The position numbers and the translations under genes were made by a program. From Streptomyces halstedii (GTDB taxonomy: Bacteria; Actinomycetota; Actinomycetes; Streptomycetales; Streptomycetaceae): a stretch of 64,000 nt of DNA. The stretch covers positions 1 to 64,000 of the forward strand of contig JOAZ01000023.1 of the NCBI GenBank assembly GCA_000720535.1, written 5' to 3'. Below, piece after piece: positions 9,907-19,062 of this stretch; position 1 is the first letter of the stretch; every line of letters starts with the position of its first letter. Under the pieces are notes generated by a model that was not told the origin of the DNA, did not search any database, and saw only the letters and a program-made list of their open reading frames with translations.

Positions 9907-10221
9907 CCGGGCACGGTAACGTGCACGCCCGATCGCCGCATTACGGTTTGGGCAACGTCCCTGACCGCCCCACTGCGGCGCCACGAACGGCAGTCCGAGC
10001 GCCTCGTGGCCGCCTGCGCGGTTACCCCGGCTGGTCGCTCGGTAGACGGGTTTCGCCCAGGTCCCCAGCGCTACCGAGAGCTGATCCCCTACACCACGAC
10101 AAGCCACGCATGGACCCCACGGAGAACCTCTGAACTTGAGGGTGCACACTGGTCAAGCAGTATGTCGACCCCTTCAGTTCCGCCGCAACAGCCCTTCGGT
10201 AATCATGAACTTGTGGCCTCC

Positions 10222-10870
10222 TCCTGGGCATCAGGTCGAAGCCCAGCAGGTGGGCGAGCGCAAAGACAGGGAAACTCTGGCCTTTGGTATCCGCGTGCAC
10301 GGTGGTCGGCTGCACCTCGGAGGTGTTCTTCAGCAGGCCCTCGATGATGTAGGCGGCCTCCCACACCCCGCACGGGATGAAGTGCGTGAACAACGCGATG
10401 TAGGTGTCCGAGACGTGGTGGTAAGCGATCCTGCCGGGCTTGCCGTACCGGACGCTCGTCTCGGAGAGCAGGTTGTCGAGGTACGTATCCATGTGGGTGC
10501 CGTCCGCAGCGACAGCGGTCCCGTCGTCCCACGCCGGGGAGATGTCCAGGCGGGCGTGCGCGTTCACCAGGTCGGCGACCGCCTCGTTCAGCAGCTGAAT
10601 CGAGAAGTGCTTGTTGGCGACGTACGACAGCTCGTGCCCGCTCACGCCAGGGATGTGCCGGGCGGCCTCGTACGGACCCATGTTGGTGCCCTGGACGAAC
10701 GTGACGATCACGTAGCGGCCCATGGGGTCGGTGAGCTTGGGCTCGTTGGGGGCTGCCCGGCCCTGAACGCGGGGCCCAGCCCAGGTGCTCGACATGGAGG
10801 AACCACGGGCAGCCCCGCGACGCGAACAGCGCCTTGAACACCTGCTCGAATCCATCCCCTGGGCCCACCG
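10222..10870 (-). pseudogene. Tn3-family transposase, central DDE part, truncated
   Basis: The minus strand reads KLTDPMGRYVIVTFVQGTNM, ARHIPGVSGHELSYV, VAADGTHMDTYLDNLLSE, HHVSDTYIALFTHFIPCGVWEA and VHADTKGQSFPVFALAHLLG, ending FDLMPR at 10223. DGTHM and HADTKGQ hold the first two acidic residues of the DDE site. Further upstream the frame shifts near 10770: a segment FASRGCPWFLHVEHLGW belongs to the preceding part, and the N-terminal half of the gene is missing. The continuation after FDLMPR is found at 3351, next to the C-terminal part described there. Confidence 0.85.
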
Positions 10871-10927
10871 CTCCTGACCTACCGGACACCGCACTGTTGG
10901 GGTTCCGGTGGCTCCGGTACCTGCGAT

Positions 10928-11233
10928 GTGCGCTGCCTGGAGCCGTTGGCCACGTCAAGGCTTGAGCGGTACGGTTATGCCAGCGGTTCGAGGATGCCGG
11001 AGCGTTCCCTGATGGGGATCGTGGCCCGGACCGCGTACTGGGTGGAGTGGTGGCGCCGTTTCGGCCCCCAGTCGGGCAAGCGCGCCCTGTACTTCGAGCA
11101 GGGCAATCTCCGCCAGCTCCGCGACACCCTCGTCGGCTTCGACGACGAGGCGTTTCAGCGGGACACCAGGTGGTTGCGTGAGGAACTTTTCTTCCGCCCC
11201 TCGGACTTCACCCAGGACCCGGGTCACCCGTAG
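10928..11233 (+). CDS. Unrecognised small ORF
   Basis: A 101-aa frame ending GFDDEAFQRDTRWLREELFF...DPGHP. The second half (YWVEWWRRFGPQSGKRALYF onward) reads like real protein with many aromatic and charged residues, but I do not recognise a family. It could be the tail of a gene truncated by the same event that cut the Tn3 transposase. It lies 40 bases before the HIT gene on the same strand. No convincing ribosome binding site is seen. Confidence 0.3.
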   Translation: MRCLEPLATSRLERYGYASGSRMPERSLMGIVARTAYWVEWWRRFGPQSGKRALYFEQGNLRQLRDTLVGFDDEAFQRDTRWLREELFFRPSDFTQDPGHP

Positions 11234-11273
11234 AACTTGTTCGCACCCTGCCGCGGTGAAAGGAGCTTCAGTC

Positions 11274-11708
11274 ATGCCCACCCTGTTCTCGCACATCATC
11301 GCCGGTGAGCTGCCCGGACGCTTTGTCTGGCAGGATCCTGAAGTCACCGCGTTTCTCACCATCGCGCCCTTGCGGCCCGGTCACACCGTCGTGGTTCCTC
11401 GGCGCGAGATCGACCGGTGGACGGATGCCGACGGCGCGCTTCTGGGGCGGTGCATGGAGGTCGCCCAGGCCGTGGGGCAAGGGGTGCAGCGGGTTTGGGA
11501 CGCTCCGCGAGCCGGCCTCGTCATCGCGGGCTTCGAGGTGCCGCACCTGCACATACACGTAGCCCCCGTCTGAGACATGTCCGACTTTGACTTCAGCAGG
11601 GCCAAGCCGGAGGAGGACCAGTCCGCTCTGGACGACGCCGCGGAGAAACTGCGGGCCGCCTCGCTCGAACTCGGTTATGAACAGGCCCGGGACACCGACC
11701 GCGGCTGA
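11274..11708 (+). pseudogene. HIT-family nucleotide-binding protein with internal TGA
   Basis: AAGGAGC lies 9 bases before the ATG. The protein starts MPTLFSHIIAGELPGRFVW, holds FLTIAPLRPGHTVVVPRREI and reaches the histidine triad HLHIHV followed by APV. A TGA then stands at 11571-11573. The same frame continues with DMSDFDFSRAKPEEDQSALD and ends at 11708 with a normal-looking C-terminal helix. HIT proteins of this type have Trp after the triad (PVW), so a TGG-to-TGA change explains the stop. The catalytic triad is kept, so the 99-aa truncated product might still fold. I treat it as a nonsense pseudogene. Confidence 0.7.
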
Positions 11709-11729
11709 TATTTCAAGGAGACGCTGAGT

Positions 11730-12400
11730 GTGAGCATCCACCCCGGCCAGGCCAATGCCGCGGCGACCACGACGATGACCACGACCTCGCATCGGCTCGC
11801 ACTCGCCGACCACATGGACGACGGCGCCACGTTCGACTACATCGTGTGCGGCGCCGGTTCGTCCGGTTCCGTTCTCGCCGGCCGGCTCGCGGCCGATCCG
11901 GCCGTCACGGTACTGCTCGTCGAGAGCGGCGGCGACGACGAGCGTGTCCGCGACCCCGACCTGTGGCCGGCCAGCCTTGGCAGCGAGCGGACGTGGGACC
12001 ACGTCACGGAGCCGAACCCGCATCTGAACGGGCGTCGGCTCGCTTACGCCACCGGCCGCGGGCTGGGCGGGGGCAGCACCGTCAACGCGGGTGTGTGGGC
12101 CTGTGGCCACCGGAGCGACTGGGACTCCTACGCGGAGGCCGCGGACGATTTCGCGTGGGGCTACGCGCATGTACTGGAGCACTACCGAGGCATCGAGGAC
12201 TGGCAGGGCGTGCCCGACCCCGAACGCCGGGGCACCGGCGGGCCGATGCGGATATGACCGTCGCAGGACGTGCACCCACTGTTCACCGCCTTCCTCGACG
12301 GCGCCGAGGCCACCGGCATCCCTCGTTTCGACAGCGCCAACGGCGCCCTGATGGAGGCCGACTCCGGTTGCGCCGTGCGGGACGAGAACATCCGCGACGG
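11730..12400 (+). pseudogene. GMC-family oxidoreductase, nonsense and truncated
   Basis: It starts at GTG 11730, with AAGGAGA 11 bases upstream. The FAD-binding start is clear: FDYIVCGAGSSGSVLAGRLA, later LLVESGGDDE and GRGLGGGSTVNAGVWACG, the GMC signature 1. An in-frame TGA at 12255-12257 interrupts what would be GGPMRI-x-PSQDVHPLF. The same frame then continues PRFDSANGALMEADSGCAV and ends around 12400, where unrelated recombinase-like coding begins. GMC enzymes are about 500-550 aa; only about 220 residues remain, so the substrate-binding and C-terminal catalytic parts are lost. Confidence 0.8.
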
Positions 12401-12404
12401 CGAC

Positions 12405-12718
12405 ACCATGACCTGCGTGCACCGTGCGGAAACTGCGGCATGCCGCAAGGAGAAACTCCTACTTGCGCTGCCCGTCGACGAGGACCCGATGAATCACTCT
12501 GTCGCAGCACCTGCGTCAACCTCGTCTACACCGACCGGGACATCGCCGAACACCGCACGCGCCTGCCCGTCCTGATGGCGGAGGCACGCGATCCGATGAC
12601 CCCGCGCCCGCGCCGGGACCGCGCCGCCGCACAGGCCAGCCAGATCCTCGCAGTCATCGAACAACACGAGACGTCGCGGCCAGCAGCCGCACCCTCGAAG
12701 GGCGGCCGAGCGGTATGA
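12405..12718 (+). pseudogene. C-terminal remnant of a second Tn554-like recombinase
   Basis: The remnant opens with CGNCGMPQGETPTC, then CVNLVYTDRDIAEHRTRLPV and an Arg/Ala-rich tail. This is the conserved zinc-binding tail of large Tn554-like recombinases that sit just upstream of DUF6262 genes in actinomycetes. Between the two cysteine pairs the family sequence LPVDEDPMNHSV is present but in a different frame. Two nearby indels have therefore shifted and restored the frame. The catalytic domain is absent: the region upstream is GMC oxidoreductase. The stop overlaps the next start (ATGA). Confidence 0.65.
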
Positions 12719-13140
12719 CCCGCAGGAACAGGAATGCGGAGCGTGAGGCGATCCGAGCCGCCGCGACACGTCTCCTGGCCGGCACACCCTTTCGCTCGAC
12801 GACCGGCAAACTCACCAGAACCGAGTTGATCACCGGGTGTGGGCTACGGCGCGACATCGTCTACGGCGACCACAAGGACCTCATGGACGAGTTCAAGGCG
12901 CGGGCCGAGGCACAGAACCTCACCCCGAAGGCCGCGCGGCACATGACCGAGGACAACGCCGCGCTGAGGGACGCCCTGGCGAAGACCAAGGCCGAACTCG
13001 CCGCGGAGCGTGAGCGGGTCCGCGCCCTCGTGCGTGCTACAGCCGAACTGTCACTCGAACTCGACCAAGCACGCGAGGAACTCGCAGCAGCTCAGCAGAT
13101 CACACGACTGCCCGGCCCGCGAGGAACTGACAGTTCATAG
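12715..13140 (+). CDS. DUF6262 family protein, accessory to Tn554-like recombinases
   Basis: A complete 141-aa protein: MTRRNRNAEREAIRAAATRL, TPFRSTTGKLTRTELITGCG, a segment LRRDIVYGDHKDLMDEFKAR, then a long charged coiled coil (residues about 80-130) ending QQITRLPGP. The first half looks like a winged or TetR-like DNA-binding helix bundle. Genes of this family follow Tn554-like recombinases and probably correspond to TnpC-type accessory proteins. Its partner recombinase is only a remnant, so this is an orphan. Confidence 0.8.
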   Translation: MTRRNRNAEREAIRAAATRLLAGTPFRSTTGKLTRTELITGCGLRRDIVYGDHKDLMDEFKARAEAQNLTPKAARHMTEDNAALRDALAKTKAELAAERERVRALVRATAELSLELDQAREELAAAQQITRLPGPRGTDSS

Positions 13141-13549
13141 CTGGCGCATGGTGACGTCCAAGTGCGCCTGATGCGAGGCCCGGGGCGCCGGATGGGAGCA
13201 TGCGGGCGATGCTGCCCGGAATATGCCCTGCTGTCGGGCGCAGCATCGTCCGGGAAGCGGCTGTCTGAGCCACGGCCCCTGGCGGCATCAGCAGCAGCCG
13301 CGGGAGGCGCTGCTGCGACTGCCTTGCCGCCCTTCCCGGCGTTCCTCCAGGTCAGGCTGTCGTCAGCTTCGCCTGCCCGCTACGACGAGCAGACGGCAGG
13401 GTCCTTTCACCTCCGCTCGATCACACGGCGCCTCGTGGCGCACCCCCTCGTGGCGTGGAGGCACGTATTCCGGTCCGATCGCGCATCGAGAGGACCGTGC
13501 ACGAGGCCGTCAACAGACACGGCGCCCGCCGCTGCCGCTACCGGGGCGA
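13141..13549. other. No recognisable gene
   Basis: Several overlapping frames are open in this GC-rich stretch, but none shows a family motif, a ribosome binding site or coherent codon use. It separates the DUF6262 gene from the transporter remnant. Confidence 0.6.
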
Positions 13550-13980
13550 GCGCAAGAACCAGTTGTAGCTCCCCCCGTTGAAGGCGAGCAGGACGCCGAA
13601 GAACAGGTTCGCGAAGATGTTGATGGTGTAGACGCAGGTGGCGAGCAGTAGGTAGGTGTGCTGTGAGAAGCCGATGGTGGGTGAAGTGGAGCGGCGCGGC
13701 GACGAACAGTGCGAAGATCGGGGCGGTGTTGACGTGCCGGACGAATGCGCCGACGGTTGCCCGCTGGTCGCGCAGGATCGTGCTGCCGCGCACCCAGTCC
13801 GCCCAGGGAGTCATCGGCGCCGGCTTGTAGGGTCGGGCCGGCGTGGCGGAGGTCGCGTACGCCGAACAGCGCGATGAGCGCGCCGAGCGCGACGATGGCC
13901 AGGCGACCCAGAAGGTGCTGAACTCGCCGACGAGCGGGTCCGAGGCGCCGGCGACCAGGGAGCCGAGCAGTGCCGGGCCG
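13550..13980 (-). pseudogene. Polyol-type MFS transporter fragment
   Basis: Pieces in three frames of the minus strand line up as one membrane protein. They are VGEFSTFWVAW with IVALGALIALFGVRDL, then STILRDQRATVGAFVRHVNT with APIFALFVAAPLHFT, and lastly IGFSQHTYLLLATCVYTINI with FANLFFGVLLAFNGG. The order and spacing resemble the middle of ribitol/arabitol MFS transporters (RbtT/DalT type). At least three frame changes and both missing ends make it non-functional. It abuts a polyol-dehydrogenase-like remnant on the opposite strand. Confidence 0.55.
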
Positions 13981-13985
13981 GGACG

Positions 13986-14411
13986 ACGAACCACTGCCCC
14001 GACCTGGTGCCGATCGGCGTGACCACCGTCGGGGCCTGCGCCGAGCTGGTGCGCGTCCCCGCCAGAGTCGCCTTCCACCTGCCCGAGGGCGTTGCCCCCG
14101 CGACGGGCGCCCTGGTCGAGCCACTGGCCTGCATGCTGCCTCGCTCATCCACCCAGTCAAGGACCAGCGCGTCCGGGTTTACAGGACGGGATCGATCGGG
14201 CTGCTCACGGTCGCCTCCGCGCGGGCTCAGGGCGCCAGGAGCGTCGACGTGATCGAGCCCAGCGCGGTGCGCCGCCATGGAGTTCAGGGCCGACGCGGTG
14301 CACGCGCCCGGGCGGCGGCCCGCGGGGCACCACTTCGATCTGGCCGCTGGCCTCGACCGGCTCGCCAAGCGGGGCACGGTGCTGCAGATGGGCGTGGTCA
14401 GCCCGGAATAG
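13986..14411 (+). pseudogene. Zinc-dependent alcohol/polyol dehydrogenase remnant
   Basis: The fragment opens mid-protein with HCPDLVPIGVTTVGACAELV, then VPARVAFHLPEGVAPATGAL and VEPLAC, which is the region around the catalytic domain of zinc alcohol dehydrogenases. It shifts frame to SIGLLTVASARAQGARSVDV, the nucleotide-binding part, and again to DRLAKRGTVLQMGVVSPE with a stop at 14411. The N-terminus with the zinc ligands and the C-terminal helix are lost. With the transporter fragment it suggests a former polyol catabolic locus. Confidence 0.6.
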
Positions 14412-14716
14412 GCTCCAGCCGCTCCAGCGAGAACATGAAACGCTTCGGAACTGGCATCGCAGCCTCACGGGGAACCCGCAGCGCTCACGGCAGGCCGGGA
14501 CGTGACCGGACCGTCGCCCCCTCGTATCCGCCGGTGCTGCCGCGGCGGCGAGAGTCACGCGCCCGGTGGGTAGCCCCTTGCTCCTGTGGTGAAAGTCACT
14601 GACCTAATGACCGGTTCAATCGGTTGGCCCACATATGGGCCCGTGTCCAACACCGGCATATGCCAGGTACGTTCGCGCTGCAATTATGTGCATCCTATGA
14701 GTGAGATGTGAGCTAG
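14412..14716. other. Upstream region of the LamG/RHS locus
   Basis: About 300 bases without a gene. The last 120 bases are visibly less GC-rich (ACATATGGGCCCGTG and CAATTATGTGCATCCTATG), as expected for a promoter region. I cannot assign -10/-35 boxes with confidence. Confidence 0.4.
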
Positions 14717-17700
14717 ATGTGGGGACAACGGCCGGAGAGCCGTCGCTGGTTGGGGGTGATCGTCGGAGCTGCGGTGGGCATGGGCCTGTTGCCGGCGGTC
14801 TCCCTTGGCGGAGCGCAGCCGGCGGCAGCGGATGAGGGGCGCGTTGCGCCTGCGGCACTCTCCGAAGAGGCGGCGATAAGGGAGGCGAAGAGGAGCGGCC
14901 AGGAGGTCGAAGTCGTCTCTCGGCGCGGGGAGTCGCGGGAGGTGTTCGCCACGCCGGAGGGAAACTTGGAGGCGCGGGAGCACCTGCGCCCGGTGTGGAC
15001 TCGCTCAGATGGTGAGTGGAAGCGTATCGATACAGCGCTGTCTCGCCGTGAGGATGGATCTGTCGTACCCGCGGCAACGGCGGTGCAGCTGCAGTTTTCT
15101 GGTGGTGGCGACAAAGCACCCCTGGTGCGCATGGAGCGAGCGGGCCGGGCAGCATCACTGAGTTGGCCGGGAAAGCTGCCTGCACCGGAGCTGAACGGAG
15201 CGGTGGCCATCTACCCGTCGGTTCTGCCGGGAGTGGATCTGCGAATGACGGCCCAGGAGGATGGGTTCGCGCAGATGCTGGTAGTCAAGACGGCGGCGGC
15301 TGCGCACAGCGTGGAGTTGAACGAGCTGCGGCTGAAGCTCGGTACCGAGGGCCTGGATGTGAAGGAGACCTCGGACGGCGGCTTGCGGGCAGTGGATCGC
15401 GGTGCGGGCGGCGCAGTCTTCGAGGCTCCACGACCGATGATGTGGGATTCGAGTCCCGGCGATGCGGCTGCGCCGACGGCTCTGCGGGCCACAGCGTCGG
15501 ACACCGGTTCTGCAGACCGTGAAGAGCCCGGTGCTACGGAATCAGGTCAACTGGCTCCTGTCGGCGTCGAGGTCACCGCAGAAGACGAACTTGTTCTCAC
15601 CCCGGACACGGAGGTTCTTCGGGGCGACAAGACCGAGTATCCCGTGTTCATCGATCCGCAGTGGTCCTCCCCGCGGGCCACGGCGTGGACGATGGTGTCA
15701 AAGTACTGGGCGTCGTCGCCTCAGTGGAAGTTCAACGGTGACTCCGACTCGGGGATGGGCTACTGCGGCTGGACCTATTGCAAGCCGCAGGACACGAAGC
15801 GCCTCTTCTACCAGATTCCGGTCTCCACGTTCGCCGGCAAAACGATCCTGTCCGCCGAGTTCGTGGTGCGCAACACATGGTCGGCGTCCTGCTCGGCGCG
15901 GAGTGTCGAGCTTTGGCAGACAAAGGGCATCTCCTCGTCAACGACCTGGAACACGCAAACGGCGTCAGGTTTCTGGACCAAGGAGCTGTCGTCCAAGTCG
16001 TTCGCGTACGGTTATGACGGCTGCAGCGCCAAGGACGCTGAGTTCAATGTGAAGACTGCCGTGCAGAGTGCTGCCAATGCCAAGGCATCCACGATGACCT
16101 TCGGCCTGCGGGCAGGTAGCGAATCGGACGCGTATGGCTGGAAGCGATTCTCCAACAAGGCGTTTCTGCGAGTGCAGTACAACCGGCCGCCTCCGCAGAT
16201 CAAGATGTCGCAGCTGACCATGGAGTACGGCGGGGCCTGCAAGGTGCCGGCGAGCGCGGCTCGTATTCGTACCCTGGGCAAGATCTATGCCAACAATGTC
16301 ACCGACCCGGACGCTGACAACGTTCGGGTACAGTTCCAGGCCAAGTGGGACACCGGAGACGGCAAGGGATCGATCGCCCGATGGACCACCACCACCACTT
16401 ACAAAAAGTCCGGCTCCACGTTTGCGGTGACTCTGCCGTCCACTGTGCCCAAGAACAAGAGTGTTAACTGGTATGCCCGTTCCCACGACGGCAGCAACTA
16501 CTCGCCCTGGTCCTATGCCGGAGACCCGACCGGCTGCTACTTCGTCTATGACACAGGGGTTCCTGCGGCACCGTCGATCACTTCGGGTGAATATCCGGCC
16601 TCGAACCCCGAAGACCCCGACGATCCGTGGTGGGACGGAGTCGGGCAGTACGGCACCTTCGCTCTGAAGAGCTCGTCCACCGATGTGAACCGCTACCGGT
16701 GGAACCTCAACGGCGACCCGATCAGCGCCAACCAGATCACCACGACCGGCGGTGCGGCGAAGTCGGTCGACGTGCTGCCCGCCAAGCCGGGGCTGAACTT
16801 CGTTACCGCCCAGTCCTTCGATACGGCCGGAAACGGCAGTGAGATCCGCACGTACCAGTTCCGGGTCAAGGCCGGTCAGCCGGAGCGTGCCAGTTGGCAG
16901 ATGAACGATGCCGCCGACGCCCGTGAGGCGAGCGGTGGCTCCGGGGCGCGCAACGCCGCGCTGCACGGAGGGGCCACCCTGGGCGCCGACGGGGTCAAAG
17001 GTGGTGCGCTGCACCTGGACGGCACCTCCGGCTACGCGGAAACCGACATCCCCACGGTGAACACTGCCAACGGGTTCAGCATCTCCACCTGGGTCAAGCT
17101 CGACAGAATTCCGGACGGTGCCGCGGTCGTCGCGACGCAGCCAGGCAATTACGGACCTGGCTTCGAGCTGTACTACTCCAAGGGCTACGACCGCTGGGTG
17201 TTCAATCAGTACACCTCCGACGCGCCGGGTGCCGGCATAGCCCGAGCCATGGCCGACACCCCCGGCGGTGTGAGCGTAGGAAAATGGACCCACCTGGTGG
17301 GCGTTTACTCGGGTGGTGACCGGGAGCTGCGCCTGTACGTGGACAACACTCTGGTCGGCTCCAAGCCGTACACCACGGCATGGAATGCGCGGCGGGGTCT
17401 GCAACTCGGCGCGGCGAAGCTGAACGGTGTGGTGAAGAACTTCGTTCCGGGCGCCCTGGACGAGGTGCGCATCTTTGACAAGCCGGTCTCCGCGACCGAG
17501 GTGGGCCGTCTCTTCCGCCACGAGTCGATCGGAAACGGCCGCACCGCTCGCGCGGTGTTCCCGCTGGACGAGCCGGCCGGCTCCACCGAGGTGATCGGCC
17601 GCGCCGACACCCAGCCGCTGACCCTGGTGGGCGACGCCAAACTGGGCGCACCGGGCATTGCTGGTACCGCCTTGCAGCTGGACGGTGCAGGCGACTACGC

Positions 17701-18961
17701 GCGCACTTCGGCACCGCATGTTGACACCCAGCGGGCGTTCACCGTGTCCGCCTGGGCGAAGCTTGACCAAGTTCCCTCTCAGGCAGCCACCGTGGTGGCT
17801 CAACTGGGCACAAACCGCCCTGGCTTCGAACTGTATTACTCGAAGACATCCAATCGGTGGGGCTTCACTCAGTACTCAGCCGATGTGCCTGGTGCCAGTC
17901 AGATCCGGGCCGTGCAGCCGGAGGGCACGACGGCCCGGGTGGGCGAATGGGTTCATCTTGTCGGCGTTCACGACCCCACGGCCGATACCCTCACCCTGTA
18001 CGTCAATGGCGTCAAAGCAGCCACAGTGGCCCAGTCGAAGCCCTTCTACGCGGGTGGCAAAGTCCAGGTTGGTGCACTGGACATTGACGGTGGTCAGCGC
18101 ATCCAGTACTTCCCCGGCACCATCGACGACGTCCGGTTCTTCGACCGCGTAATGGCACCGGCAGAAGTCAACCAGCTGTTTGTCCAGCGGCCACTGGTCA
18201 TGGGCCGGTGGAACTTCGAAACCATCCAGGGCGGTTCCCCTGCCACGACCCCGGATCTCTCCGCGATCGGCACTCCGATGACACTGGGCGGGCAGGCTCG
18301 CCAGGGAGCGGGATGGGTCGACCTGCAAGGTCTCGAGCTGGACGGCGCCGCGGACTACGCAGCCACGAGTAGTCAGCCGCTAGACACCTCTGCCAGCTTC
18401 ACCGTGACAGCCTGGGCTCAGGCTGCCGCGATTCCTGACGGCACGGCCAGTGTCATGAGCGCCGCTGGCACGCACACCAGCGCTTTCGACCTGCGCTTCG
18501 AACCGGATGGGAAGGATCCGGTTGGCCTAGGGCGCTACACCGCAGCCATCCGTGATAGGGACACCAGTGCACCCGGGGAGCGCTTGGTGTCCAATACCGA
18601 GTTCTACGACGGACGCGACTGGAATCACCTGGCGCTGGTCTACGACGGCTTCACAAAAGAAGCCCGTCTGTACACCAATGGCGTACTCCAGGAGAGCGCC
18701 TGCGCCGACGAGGACGGCAACGGAGACGCGGACGAGAGTACCTGCCAGGACCTCATCGCCTGGGCCGACAACGTGCTCTCGTTCAAAGCCGGCGGCGCGC
18801 TGCAGGTAGGTCGGGCGCGAGCTGATGATGCCTGGGGCCAGTACTTCCCGGGCGTCATCGACGACGTGTGGGCCTTCCAGGGGGTGCTGAACGACAGCCA
18901 GGTCAACGAGTTGGCCGGTTCGTTCATCGATATCCCCACCGACGTGCCCAGCGGCTCCTGA
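14717..18961 (+). CDS. Secreted LamG-domain protein of an RHS toxin locus
   Basis: This 1,414-aa protein begins MWGQRPESRRWLGVIVGAAV and has a signal peptide ending around PAAADEG. Residues about 40-320 form a beta-rich region of a type common in these proteins (EHLRPVWTRSDGEWKRIDTA, LSWPGKLPAPELNGAVAIYP, GVDLRM). A cysteine-containing module at about 320-500 follows (YWASSPQWKFNGDSDSGMGY), then a fibronectin-like stretch. Three LamG/concanavalin-like jelly rolls fill about residues 720-1400; each has the pattern LDGxxxYA, FTVSAWAKLD and the closing PGTIDDVRFFDR. Such proteins sit directly upstream of RHS toxins in Streptomyces and probably help display or deliver them, or bind surface glycans. 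The start has only a weak ribosome binding site. Confidence 0.85.
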   Translation: MWGQRPESRRWLGVIVGAAVGMGLLPAVSLGGAQPAAADEGRVAPAALSEEAAIREAKRSGQEVEVVSRRGESREVFATPEGNLEAREHLRPVWTRSDGEWKRIDTALSRREDGSVVPAATAVQLQFSGGGDKAPLVRMERAGRAASLSWPGKLPAPELNGAVAIYPSVLPGVDLRMTAQEDGFAQMLVVKTAAAAHSVELNELRLKLGTEGLDVKETSDGGLRAVDRGAGGAVFEAPRPMMWDSSPGDAAAPTALRATASDTGSADREEPGATESGQLAPVGVEVTAEDELVLTPDTEVLRGDKTEYPVFIDPQWSSPRATAWTMVSKYWASSPQWKFNGDSDSGMGYCGWTYCKPQDTKRLFYQIPVSTFAGKTILSAEFVVRNTWSASCSARSVELWQTKGISSSTTWNTQTASGFWTKELSSKSFAYGYDGCSAKDAEFNVKTAVQSAANAKASTMTFGLRAGSESDAYGWKRFSNKAFLRVQYNRPPPQIKMSQLTMEYGGACKVPASAARIRTLGKIYANNVTDPDADNVRVQFQAKWDTGDGKGSIARWTTTTTYKKSGSTFAVTLPSTVPKNKSVNWYARSHDGSNYSPWSYAGDPTGCYFVYDTGVPAAPSITSGEYPASNPEDPDDPWWDGVGQYGTFALKSSSTDVNRYRWNLNGDPISANQITTTGGAAKSVDVLPAKPGLNFVTAQSFDTAGNGSEIRTYQFRVKAGQPERASWQMNDAADAREASGGSGARNAALHGGATLGADGVKGGALHLDGTSGYAETDIPTVNTANGFSISTWVKLDRIPDGAAVVATQPGNYGPGFELYYSKGYDRWVFNQYTSDAPGAGIARAMADTPGGVSVGKWTHLVGVYSGGDRELRLYVDNTLVGSKPYTTAWNARRGLQLGAAKLNGVVKNFVPGALDEVRIFDKPVSATEVGRLFRHESIGNGRTARAVFPLDEPAGSTEVIGRADTQPLTLVGDAKLGAPGIAGTALQLDGAGDYARTSAPHVDTQRAFTVSAWAKLDQVPSQAATVVAQLGTNRPGFELYYSKTSNRWGFTQYSADVPGASQIRAVQPEGTTARVGEWVHLVGVHDPTADTLTLYVNGVKAATVAQSKPFYAGGKVQVGALDIDGGQRIQYFPGTIDDVRFFDRVMAPAEVNQLFVQRPLVMGRWNFETIQGGSPATTPDLSAIGTPMTLGGQARQGAGWVDLQGLELDGAADYAATSSQPLDTSASFTVTAWAQAAAIPDGTASVMSAAGTHTSAFDLRFEPDGKDPVGLGRYTAAIRDRDTSAPGERLVSNTEFYDGRDWNHLALVYDGFTKEARLYTNGVLQESACADEDGNGDADESTCQDLIAWADNVLSFKAGGALQVGRARADDAWGQYFPGVIDDVWAFQGVLNDSQVNELAGSFIDIPTDVPSGS

Positions 18962-18966
18962 CAACA

Positions 18967-18998
18967 GCGGGCCGGAGCAGCGCCCTGCTCCGGCCCGC
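18967..18998 (+). terminator. Hairpin terminator after the LamG gene
   Basis: A perfect 14-bp stem (GCGGGCCGGAGCAG / CTGCTCCGGCCCGC) with a CGCC loop begins 5 bases after the stop. It implies that the RHS gene has its own promoter or depends on read-through. Confidence 0.8.
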
Positions 18999-19062
18999 CT
19001 GCCACATCCCCTTACATTCACCCGGGTGTCGCCATGGCAGCACCCCTTGACCTGGAATTCTC

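Larger units (their letters stand above)
3352..10221. mobile_element. Tn554-like element inserted in the Tn3 transposase gene
   Basis: The bounds are set by where Tn3 transposase homology stops on each side. Read on the minus strand, the right flank ends ATGCCCAGGA and the left flank resumes AGGAACATCAGG, so four bases (AGGA) are shared. Removing the insert restores the transposase frame. At the left end, reading inward, is a recombinase trio like the Tn554/recombinase modules of actinomycetes. The rest carries a NucA/NucB-type DNase gene, a SUKH-type gene and a decayed thiol-isomerase-like gene. I see no clear terminal inverted repeats, as expected for elements moved by tyrosine recombinases. 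The exact ends could shift by a few bases because of the shared AGGA. Confidence 0.65.

Noticed and set aside
9753-10347. Plus-strand frames near the right end of the Tn554-like element
   Set aside because: They overlap the decayed isomerase gene and the Tn3 junction, and show no coherent protein features.
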